Source: Gnetum montanum (Eukaryota > Streptophyta > Gnetopsida > Gnetales > Gnetaceae). Taken from it: DNA of 64,000 nucleotides. A program made the translations under genes and the position numbers. The notes beneath the pieces were generated by a model, which saw only the letters and a list, made by a program, of their open reading frames with translations, was not told the DNA's origin and ran no database searches. Location of the stretch: contig MNCI01005332.1 of the NCBI GenBank assembly GCA_015680685.1, positions 196,129-260,128 on the forward strand, read 5' to 3'. This document shows, in pieces, positions 34,560-45,639 of this stretch; the stretch's first letter is position 1, and each line of letters begins with the position of its first letter.

Positions 34560-36470
34560 ACATTAAATTTTGAATAGTAGCTACATGTTGGAAAGAAGGT
34601 AAGGAATCACACACACATATTCTTTTGGTAGAGGTGTCTACAACCACAAGCACCCAATGCCCACCAATATTGAATGGAATGCAAAATAATGGCTATCCTG
34701 ATTCAAGAAATTCATCCCTTAAATTTTCCTTTTAACCTCTTGAATAAATTTCTTCTCTACAACAAACACATCAACCTCTTCTTCATCCATTATATCACTT
34801 TCAACATTGATGATATGTCTTTTTATGGGTTTCTTTACGTTATGTGTGAATGTGTTTTTTTGACTTTTTTTCATCTGACTCTCAAGGGACTTTGCAAATG
34901 CTTGAAACATAGTATTAAATATAAAATATTTTACTAAACCTTGACAATCAATAATATATTTTTAAATTTGCTTAAGGTACATGATGTACGCATCGACGGA
35001 ATCATCATCAAGCCATTTTTTCCACCTAAGTTGATATACAGACTTGAAAGATACTCCTATGGTAATGAATGGGGGAAACAATGACATAACAAGAAATTTA
35101 ATGTCTAAACTACATGTGAAAAGTAACTACATCACTCTATCAATTGTTTCACGTGATTGACCAATCACGTTGATGAAGTCAACAAGCTTCACTTTTTGAA
35201 CTATACTAGAAGGTTGATTAATGGGGTTTTTGAAGTCTACATCAACTACAAATGAACATTCATAAGATGAAAGTCATCAAACATAAAGAAGTGATCCAAA
35301 AACTCCTACATAAATGCCCCGTTATTTGGATGATTTTTAAGATACTTGTTTGTTATCTCCTTCAACTAAATCAAGTAATCTTCTAGAAACTTTTATTGCT
35401 AGCATAATAGTCATTTCTGTTGAACACATGTATAATACAAAGACCAATTAGAATTTTTAAAATATATGAAAAATGTGTTCAAAATACAAGGTTTTATAAC
35501 ATGGCACAAACCTCTACTAGTATTGACCGCATTGGCATAAATGTCTCTGTTATCATAAATGTTAACTGCAACATTTTTTTAATAAGATAATTTCCTTATT
35601 TAGTGTGAAAATTTGGTTGGCCATTTTTTCATTATGAGCCATCAACTTTTGGATACAATTTTGTTCAACTACATAATTATCAATTTTGGCCATTAACTAG
35701 ATGCTTTCTTCTATCAAACAAGACCTATTTGATTTTAGCTCCTTCATAATGTTTCAAAGTGTTGCATGGCTTTTACAATAATTATTTAATATCTCAACCA
35801 CATGTTGCAACTCATCTTCCATGGATTGGTGAGAGCATTTTTCATGTTAGCAACCTTCATTGATAGCCTAGCTATTAGGCTCTTTTATAAAATAGGAGAT
35901 CTGACCTTTCTTGGATACTAATGTACCCTTGAATATGCATATAGGATCTAGATTAACTATTTCATGAAGTTGGGTAGTAATACAACGAACATTTTTTTCA
36001 GTAATAATTTTGTCACTATAATCGAAAAGCCAAGGGACTCCTTCACATCATGAAGCTACCATAACCTTGTCTGCCTCTACATCTCAGACATTATAGTCAT
36101 TAGGATATCAAATGAAACACTTTCATTATTATTCAATGCCCACATGAGTAAAATTTCATTATTAGAAATCTTCTCTTTCATTGCTTTCATTGGAAATAAA
36201 GACCACTACATAAATTTGGAAAGCAATAATAGCTTTGGAAAATCAGTAGGATTATCATCTTTCATATCAAACATTTGAGCATATTAGATTAGATGATTCT
36301 CATTTTTCTTCCACCTTCGATGCTTGATAGGTGTCTCTTTACCACATGAAACTTGTATAACATTTGCAATGTCACGAACATTGAAGGGGAAATTTTATCC
36401 TTGAACGGTAGCCTCTAGAGTACTTCCCATAATGGATACACTATCAATCAACCATTCATAAAAGCTGTAA
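34560..36470 (-). pseudogene. Ulp1-type transposon relic, minus strand
   Basis: On the minus strand, about 36410-35900 reads with few stops: NFPFNVRDIANVIQVSCGKE, then a Lys/Arg-rich stretch and DNPTDFPKLLLLSKFM. At 34910-34719 the frame KRHIINVESDIMDEEEVDVF corresponds to RHILNIKSNTLVEEEVDDFV of the plus-strand relic at 39170-39240. It is followed by a degraded match to that relic's protease core. Cysteine proteases of the Ulp1/C48 class are carried by some plant Mutator-like and CACTA elements. The relationship to 38770-39560 is clear; naming the superfamily is inference. Confidence 0.5.
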
Positions 36471-38765
36471 ACAACATTATTATCATAACCTCCATCCATT
36501 GTCATCCAATGATAAATTTTAATTTTCTTTAGTTTTTAAGAAAGGATAGACATTTTTCACAATTCTAAAATTGTTTGCACATTATGTTCATAGACAATTC
36601 CTATATATGCATTTCATGCAAATAAATAAAAAATTATTGTAAAATAAAGAAAAATACTTGAATTAAGACATCTATAATACCAATTTTGAGATCATTTCAT
36701 ATAAAGCACAATAATTACTCATGTAGAAGATCCCTTTTGCTAATCCTCATCATTTTTACAAGCTCCATGTTCATACAAAAAGCCAACAATATCCCCCAAT
36801 GAAAAGAAAATGTAATCAAAATAATAGCCTTCTATAGTAATCCTACAATGAAATTGATATAAATGGAGAATGATCTTAGCATTGATAATATTTACTAATG
36901 CATCACAATCAATTAAACATCAAGTAGTCATACCGTAAATATTATTAATGGGAAATTATGTTAACATTGCTAATATTTACTAATGTATCATAATATATTG
37001 AACATGATGTACTACCATAATAATGAAATGAACCTTCTCTAATAAATCATAGAAAAAATAAAACAATTCACAAAATAATGACTAAATCAAGGAGTGAGTG
37101 AGATAAGGGCTATTCATATTTCTTATTGGTAAGGTTGGGAGCACAATTTACAATCCAATTTCATTTGTTAACAACTAACTTTCTATCAACTACAAGAACT
37201 CCTAACTTACATGTCCTCATAGCATACTTCATTTTAAATCTTGCTAATTGTAATGGTTTGCAACCTTTAGTGCAAACCAAAAATGCATTGTCATGCAACA
37301 CAAATTATGGTCTCATCATTTGTGTGTTGAATTGCTTCTACTTCCAGCCAATCACACTATGAAAATTTTCTTTCTGTGTGAACATGTGACCCACAACCAA
37401 TCATGCTATCAAATTTTGCTTCTTGTGTGAACTATGATGTCCTATGCATCATAAGGATTTGCAAGTTTACTTCCCCCTGTCTAGGCCTTGCATACACTCA
37501 CACTATTAAGAAAGGCAATAAAATGCAATTCATATTTGACATGCACTAAGACATATCTCATAAATAGTGAATTTAATTTATTATGTAGCATTCAATTTAA
37601 AAACATTTTTCATTCCTATAGTTACTTAACAACTATTCGGTAAAAAAAAATATATATTATGCCTTTTGTTGGCCTGCTCATCTTAACAATGAGAATGAAA
37701 CTTACCTAAGCTAAAAAATGAAACATGCAATTGGAAATAGGTATAAATGAAAAGAAATCATTTTTGGCAAAACATGATAATGAAACTACAAAACATCTAA
37801 AGAAAATACCCAAATGATGGAAACAATTCCAAGAACAAAAAAAATAAAAAAAAAAAAGAAAATCCCAAACGACTTGCAATGTAGTACTAGGAATCCATTT
37901 GTAAATGGTAGGATGTTAATTATATTCTAACCCTAAGGAGAAGATAACACATTGTTAATGCTACTAAAGCTAAAATGACAATGCCAATGTTGCTGAAGAT
38001 TGCTATGCTATGCAAGAATGCAAGAATTTGCAACATAAGCGGATGTGGGAAAGAATGTGTAGTAGAAGTGGGAGTTCTAATTTTCATTTATTAACTTTTG
38101 ATTTTAGGACTATTAATATATGCCACACATTCAATGCCTTGGTAATGGAAGGATGTGACATGAATTTATCATGCTATTCCATTGTATGTATGGCATGCAC
38201 ATCATATACCCTGTGTATGGGCATGCATGCACATCATATACAATAGGGTATTCACTACCTAGTGAGGCAAAACATAACTTTTGTTATCCTCATTAGAAAA
38301 TAATTACATAAACAAGATTATTATTTAAAATTAGAAAATTGATGATGAAATTGTAGTTGTAAATACTGAAATAGGTGTACTAAGGAATGCATTGGTGTCC
38401 AAAAACATTCACCATGATAGAACCGACATCATAGAAGACCTTAATAATGGTATGATGTTGTACATTTTCTTTATCTCTTTAAATCTTTATAATTTTTGGA
38501 AGCTTCTCTTTTAATGTTATTAATTTAAATGTGTGTACCAGATTTAAATAATATGGAAACACCCAAAGCACCCAAGACATTATTTGTTTCTATTGAACAC
38601 AATAAAAAACAAATAATCCATGAGATGAAGAATTTGCAAAAACCAACATGTAATTGAACTTAATATTGTTGTTGCATATGTTATATTTAGAAATTTAAAT
38701 TTGCGATTTATTACTGATCATATTTCTTATTATATATATGAAACTATCATGGTAAACTATAGTTT
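36471..38765. other. AT-rich spacer between two Ulp1-type relics
   Basis: No coding motif is recognised. Short inexact repeats occur (TTTACTAATG-ATCA near 36890 and 36975; CAATCA-ACTATGAAAATTTTC / CAATCATGCTATCAAATTTTG near 37350-37420). Terminal inverted repeats of the flanking transposon relics may lie here but were not identified. Confidence 0.35.
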
Positions 38766-38769
38766 GAAT

Positions 38770-39565
38770 TTATTATCTAATTTTTCCATTTTGCAGTTGA
38801 TGCAATGTTGATTTATAAAAAATAGTTGATGATTATGCAACAATTGATATAGTGATGTAGTCGCTTATCTTTGGTATGCTTGACAATAAAGAGCTTGTGA
38901 GGATATCATTTGCCCCATATGTTGCCACAAGATTCTCTTTTAGAAGTGTATATAAAAATGGATGGAAAGAATGGCTGGATGATGACATCATAGATGTCTA
39001 CATCATGCACTTTAAGGAACTTCAAAATTCACTCTATGGCTATAATGAATTTTAGGATATAAAATATTTCATCTTCAATAGTATTTTTCAATCCTATGTG
39101 AAGTCCTTTGAGAGCAAGGTGCAGGTGTCTTAGAAGAACGTATTGAGACATAGATCAAAGAGAGGTAGCAAAAGACATATCCTAAATATTAAAAGTAATA
39201 CATTGGTTGAAGAAGAAGTTGATGATTTTGTTGTAGAAATAGATTTTGTTAAAGAGCTTAAAGATAAAATGTGTTGGGATGAGTTTTTGCAATCTAGACA
39301 CACATTCTTTTGTCTTCTTTTCAATACTAGTGGGCATTGGATTCTTGTTGTTGTTTACATATGGCATATAACATTTTGGTGTATGATTCAATGTCTTCCT
39401 CACAACATCTTGTAGCAATTAGAAAATTAATGTTGAATTTTATTAACTATTTAATTGATGGTAAGTTTGTTTGCCCTGAAGGTGTCATGGAACTCAAGGG
39501 AAATAGAAAAAAACTAGCTATAAAATTAAATGTAATTATAGTTGAAGGTCTTTCAAAATAAGAAA
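38770..39565 (+). pseudogene. Ulp1/C48-like protease relic, plus strand
   Basis: In order: an N-terminal segment near 38870-39060 (MDGKNGWMMT-like, NSLYGYNEF), RHILNIKSNTLVEEEVDDFV, SRHTFFCLLFNTSGHWILVVV with the His of the C48 catalytic triad (GHW), and NILVYDSMSSSQHLVAIRKL with the Asp position (YDS). A frameshift near 39357 separates the last two. The distal catalytic Cys segment (DCGVF type) is missing, so the protease is inactive and truncated. Ulp1 proteases cleave SUMO-like modifiers. Here it is more likely to be transposon cargo than a host deSUMOylase. Confidence 0.6.
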
Positions 39566-40480
39566 ATGCATATGAATTTGGAATGTATACATTAATCTAT
39601 ATGCATCACTTGGTACTTAGTAGAGAGTTAAATTTCACTACCAATTTTTTTTAGTGTATCGAAAATCCATGATATAGGAAATCCTAAGTTCTCTAGAAGT
39701 TCATCGAGATTGGAGAAACATGTATTTGCAACATATGCTGAATGAGAGCTATAGTGAACATGATCCATTTTTATTTTATGATGTAAAAAAATCTGATTAT
39801 AGTCATTTTCCATGATGCATTCCATTGTTTTGATGATATTGGATTGTAATACATCTTTTCTATGATTATGTAAATGAATCTGTAATGTGTTTTTATTGTA
39901 ATGAATATCTTTTTCAATTTTGTAAAAGTATCTATAATATATTATCTATAATGTTCTATTTGTATGGATTGTTTGATATTCTATATATATTCAATTTATA
40001 ATTATTATAACATTTTTGGTCGCTCATAACACATTCTCAATTATGGCTCATATGTTAAAGACAAGTCCCATACTCACATATGACTCTCTTAAAAAAATTT
40101 TTACTTTTCCAATTTCAATTTTCAATGTTTAAATTAATTTAAAAAATTAGTTTGTAAATTTATGTACTCTATTTTTCATGCCATTGCATTTTTAAGATAA
40201 ATATGACACACATGTTCTTGCCACTGATGTAGGAGAACTACGAAGACATGCATCTCACAGTAAATCATACTATTTCCAAAGTATGAGGACATGTGCCTTG
40301 CTTCAATGTGCATCCAATAAAAGCTATGGTTTTAGGAAATATGTGAATTACAATTATCATGTATTGTGTTCTACATGTCTCTATTTCAAGTTGTGAGGGA
40401 AATGTAAGTTATAATTTGATGCACTTTTTCTAATTTTCAGGTTGTGAGGGGAATGTGAGTTGCTCTTTCATGCATTGTTT
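39566..40480. other. AT-rich spacer, no gene seen
   Basis: No coding match. Near 40220-40460 a short unit (TGTGAGGGAAATGTAAGTTA / TGTGAGGGGAATGTGAGTTG) is repeated about 60 bases apart. Confidence 0.35.
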
Positions 40481-40484
40481 CAAT

Positions 40485-42190
40485 TCTATGGCTTCCAAAA
40501 TGTAGAGGGTTATCTAACATCAAGGTCTAGGTAAATTGTGAGAAATTGTGACTATCACACTTCCATAGTCCCTATCAGAAGGCTAGTAAACCTTCTGGTA
40601 AGAAATAATTACTCTAACTTTGTGGCTTTCAGAAGGTAGAAGATCATCTGGTAGCAAAGTCTAGGTAAATTGTAAGGCACTATGACTAGCACCCTCCTAT
40701 AGTCCCAAATAGAAGGCATTAAAACCTTCCAAAAGGGAACAAATGCTTGAAGTTTGAGGCTATCAAAAAGCAAAGGATCATCTGAAAGGCAGAATATCAT
40801 CTAGAAGGCACTCAAACATTTTGGTAGGGAATAATTGCTTAGAGTTTATGGCTTTCAAAAGGTATAAGATCATTTGGTAGTAAGTACTATCTAAATAGTA
40901 AGGTAGTCAACTAGCACCCTCCTATAGTTCCAATCAGTAGGCATTTAAACCTTTTGAAAGGAAAAAATTTCTTGGAGTTTAAGACTATCAGAAGGTAAAG
41001 GATCAATTGTAAGGCTGAAGATCAATCAAAAGGCATTCAAACCTACCATAAGGGAATACTTGGTTAGATTTTGTGGCTTCCAAAAGGTAGAGGGCATCCA
41101 CTAGTAAGGTCTAGGTAAATTTTGAGGAAGTGCAACTAGCACCCTCCCATAATCCCAATCAAAAGGAATTTAAACCTTCCAAAAGGGAATAACTACTTGG
41201 ACTTTAAGGCTACTAGTGGGTAGAGGATAATCTAGAAGGCATGAAACCCTTCTAGTAGGGAATAAGTACTCTGATTTTATGGCTTTCAAAAGGTAAAGGG
41301 ACATCTGGTGTCAACTACTACATAAAAAACAAGGTTGTGTGACCAACATCCTCTTGTAGTCCCAATTGGTAGGCATTTAAACCTTTCAAAAGGGAACAAT
41401 TGCTCGGAGTTCAAGGCTTTCAGAAGGCAAAGGATCATCCTGAAGGTTGAAGATCAACCAAAAGACACTTAGAATTACTAGGAGAGAATAATTGGTTGGA
41501 GTTTGTGGGTTTTGAAAGGTAGAGGATTATTCAGTAGAAAGGTTTCTGTAAACTACAAGGAATTGTAACTAGCAGCCTCCCACAATTCCAACCAAAAGGC
41601 ATTTAGACTTTCTGAAAGGGAATAATTACTTGGAGTTTAAGGCTATCAATAAATAGAGGATCATCTAGAAGGCATTCAAACCATTCTTTAGGGAATATTT
41701 ACTCCATGTTTGTGGTTTCTGGAAGGCATAGGATCATCCAGTAGCAAGTACTATGTGAACTACAAGGCAATGTGATTGGCACCCTACCATAGTCCCAACT
41801 AGTAGACATTTAAAAATTTTGAAAGGAAATAATTACTTGAAGTTTGAGGCTACTGGAAGATTACCGATCATCTAGAAGCCTAAAGATCATCCAAAAGTCA
41901 TTTAGACCTTCCAGAATGAAATAATTGTTTGGAGTTTGTGGTTCCTGAAAGACTGAGGATCATCCGGTAGTAAGTACTATGTAAACTATAAGGTAGTGTA
42001 ACTAGCAACCTCTCATAGTTCCAGTTGGAAGACATTCAAGCCTTTCATAATGAAATAATTTCTTGGAGTTTAAGGCTACCTGTAGGCCGAGGGTCATTAA
42101 AAGGCATCCATACCTTTTAGTAGGGAATAACTTTTTGGAGTTTGTGGGTTTTGGAAGGTAGAGGGTTATCTAGTAAAAAGGTCCCACAAT
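40485..42190 (+). repeat. Tandem minisatellite, period about 205-237 bp, about 8 copies
   Basis: The anchor ACTAGCACCCTCCCATAGTCCCAAT-AGAAGGCATTTAAACCTT recurs near 40550, 40683, 40910, 41133, 41345, 41567, 41773 and 42010. The remaining unit contains (T)GGAGTTTGTGGCTTTCAGAAGGTAGAGGATCATC, which occurs twice per full period, so the array is a dimeric higher-order repeat of a sub-unit of about 110 bp. The first interval is only about 134 bp, consistent with loss of one sub-unit. Confidence 0.85.
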
Positions 42191-43119
42191 CCCAATTTAA
42201 TCAATGAGTGTAAATTTTAAAGAGTACAAGATACCTACATCTTGCAATGTTGCACCTATTCTATACTTTCTCTAAAGTTCAGACTATGTTAAACTGTGAT
42301 TCATAGTAATGTATCATTTTTTCTATCACAATTTCTATTTCATGCTACGAGTGGGATGTAAGTTACAATAGTATCATGGACAAAGAATTGAAGACTATAA
42401 GAACATGTTATTTGCACTACTTTTCACTATTTATTACACTACAATTACATGCATTTTGTAGTGCATCGCATTACTATAACATTACAAACTACAAGATAAC
42501 TGTTATTCACATGTTCCTAGTACTACTTTTAGTTTAGTTCTAGATTTCGATTGTAAGTGAATTCATGCTTGAAGTGCACTTGCACTATTTTTAAATTTCT
42601 ACTATTAAACTATAATTTTCATGTCTCTTATAGTTTAAATTTTAGAGCGTGCAAGAGTAGGTGACTAGCAATAAACATAGCATTTTGATATTTTATGCTT
42701 GTGTAAATGTCTTGTGTTTGTGGTCTTCTCAACAATTAACATATTAAAAATAATCTATATCATATAGTATCTTGATATGATGTAATTTGAAGGTTGAAGG
42801 TTAAATGGTGTAATGATTCTTTGACTTATCATTAAAATTTTTAGTCAAGTATTGTCAATTATTTGTAGTAAATTAGTAACATTATAGGGAGAAACATCAA
42901 AGATAACTTACTAAATTAGTATTAAATGATCTCATTAATTAACAACATTTAACACAAAAATTTTGCATCTAATCATGGTATTTATGATAAAGAAAGTGCC
43001 AGTAAGAGACCATGTACATTCAAAAATATCAACAAAAAACAGTGTTAGAGTCACCTATGACTATATACATATACATAAAAGTAATGGTCTGGCCAGATCC
43101 TGCTACATTATATTCTTGA
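42191..43119. other. AT-rich spacer, no gene seen
   Basis: Nothing recognisable besides short A/T runs. Confidence 0.35.
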
Positions 43120-44520
43120 ACTTCATTTGGAGCATTATTCTACATGATATCTATTCCTATGATAGTATCATCAACCTTGATGACTAGTTTCTTCTCCATC
43201 TTAGTTGTTCCTGATGGTCTTGCCTCTAAGTCATAAACTAGAGTGCCCATCCCAATGAATTTGAGGTTAGGAATGTCTTCCATCATCCCTAAATTAGAGG
43301 ACCCTTGCAATAACCAAAAATGTTCAAATGAGTATTTACCTACTATTTGAACATTCATAGCTAGGTAGATAAGCCTCCTCTCCACCTTTTCAAAATGGTG
43401 ATACATGTTTGACTCCATGGCATCCATGCAAGAAATCAACCTATCCTCCATTACCTGTAAGTAAGAAAAAACTGTTGCACCATCTCCAAACTATCATTGT
43501 TGCTAGTTAGGATGGATATGAGTAATCTGCATCTCATCAATCTATTCATAAAACTCATTCCAATCATCCTTACTACCGTCTTCTAGGGTAAGTGGATCTA
43601 GGATCTAATTGAGATCATTAAGTCATGTCCTAGGGACATGCTACATGTAGAATGCATACACCAAATGTGGCAAATAATCCTTACCAAAAACTTGCACTTC
43701 TTTGTCATCCCCCTCAAGTTTATGGATTTTCCAATGCCTGGAAAGAGAAAACACAGCTGATGGGAAAGGCATTACAGCAACATCTTTACTAATGATCTCC
43801 ATTCTCCTAGTTATAACATGGGGATAGTTTAACAAATATTCCTCTAAATCTAGTAGCACAATTAGGATGAAGGGCATCACATGAGTATAATGCGTGATAG
43901 CTAAGAGGTTTGTGTGAATTGCCTTGATAAGAACTCTCTATCATGGGGTGAAGTTCCTATAAGGTCATCTTGTCTCATTAGTCTCCACCTCAAGCACCTT
44001 TCTCAATAGCTATGTTTTTTTCTCTGAAGTAGTAATCACAAAATACTCCCTTTGTGGACCAATTGACATGTTAAGTACCTACTCCAAGATACGCTCTGTT
44101 AGTGTATAAGAAAAAATAGCAATCTTGACCACCTTCAGAATAGTGATCCTTGATGATGTGCCACATAAAACTAATGGGACTCCTTCTCATAATAATCATG
44201 ACCTTTGATGATGATGAATTCAAGACATCATTGAATAAGCTTATTAAGCATCTTTGATCAAATAAGTTGCATCAAGGACCAAAAGTTCCTTAGACTCTAC
44301 AAGGGGTTGATTTGCGTTTCACCTCCCTTCATTATCACTTCTCTTATGCTATGCTCCTCTATGCATAGTAATCTTCCTCCTACTCTAGTATTATTCCATA
44401 AAATAGCCTGAGAGCCTCCATGATATCTTCCCTATGTTTTCCTTCTCTCTTCCACCTTTTGGACTCTACCAGATCTCCTCCTAGTATCTCTGCTTGTGAT
44501 GATTGTGATGATGTTCCTCT
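43120..44520 (-). pseudogene. Relic of an unidentified mobile-element ORF (copy 2)
   Basis: On the minus strand the stretch AIHTNLLAITHYTHVMPFIL, then LIVLLDLEEYLLNYPHVITR and RRMEIISKDVAVMPFPSAVF lies at about 43950-43720. It is followed by VERRLIYLAMNVQIVGKYSF at about 43390-43330 and a Lys/Asp-rich tail. This is the inverted counterpart of 22960-24185. The upstream end near 44500 encodes a basic segment. A frameshift and stops show decay. The family is not recognised. Confidence 0.55.
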
Positions 44521-44687
44521 CTAAGAGCACAAAAATATACTATAGCACAACTTTTAATAATTACATCATTGTTGGCCATCCATACCTAAAGATAGAAATT
44601 TAGAAGATTTAAGCATTGTAAAAATCACATCTCCTCTTGTTGTTTGATAATACCACATTACATTTTCAAGGTTAACCATTACACTAG

Positions 44688-45495
44688 TGATGAACTGTGA
44701 TATTGTGTACACGATATCACATCCACCATGAGATATTGCATACGTGATATCATGTCCTGCCTCATCTTCTATAAATAAGAGGCAGAACCCTTGGTTCCAA
44801 GGTAGTTACACTTAGAAACTTAGCCAGAATCTTGTAGTTTTGTCGTTCCAGAGTTAGAATTATTTTTGTGTGCCCATAGTAGGAGTCATAGAGTGAACAG
44901 ATCTTTATTCAAGCAATTTGTGCCTAAGCACAATTTTGTGTACGATAATAAAGATGAACTTTATGATAAACCTTGCAGCATACAGATTAAGCTAATTAGT
45001 AATTAATTATTGCTTAATTCTTTTCTAGCTAATTAATATCTCTCTCAACCTTCAACCCCCTTAGTTAAATACACTCAGTACGACTACTTCGAGCATGCGT
45101 GTAGCACTTGGCAACCCAGTAACAATTAGTGTATAGTAATCCTAGAAACGTTGCACTGGTTTAAGATGTGTACGACAAGTGGAAATGGATACTGGTGTTA
45201 GGAACATTTAGAACTTAATTAATGAATAGTTAATGTAAGTTAGCCACTTAGTTCTCTCTCCCTCTCATTTATTAGTAGAAGACATAAAAAATACAAAAGC
45301 TATAAAAATCATATACCTCAAGCTTACTTAACCATACAACTGTGACAATACAAGTAAGTTTGGGAAGACAACAATTAATTAACCCAAAGTGTTCCATTAA
45401 GGCGCATAAGCACTTGGTCCTTGGAGTTCGACTAGATTGTGTGTGAAATGCTCGTATTTGTATGGTTGAGTGTAGGGGTACCTCGCCACTCATCA
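44688..45495 (+). repeat. LTR1 (5' LTR) of the composite element
   Basis: The LTR is 808 bp, TGATGAAC...ACTCATCA. Two decayed GATATC palindromes (GATATTGTGTACACGATATC and GATATTGCATACGTGATATC) precede CTATAAATAAGAGGC near 44770. Its 3' third resembles the LTRs of the pol-less element, so the two are subfamilies of one lineage. Confidence 0.95.
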
Positions 45496-45496
45496 T

Positions 45497-45515
45497 TGGA
45501 ACCGTTGCCAGGGAC
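45497..45515 (+). other. Primer-binding site, tRNA-Asp type
   Basis: TGGAACCGTTGCCAGGGAC begins two bases after the LTR end and fits the tRNA-Asp 3' complement better than the site in the pol-less element. Confidence 0.8.
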
Positions 45516-45639
45516 TTAGTTGTTTGTGTGCTACATAGAACATAGGAAATCATTCATATCATTGCAACATTAGAAGAAACCCTTAGGGTTAATCAAAGAA
45601 AAATGAAACAATAGTACATCGCACATCGAACAAGACAAG

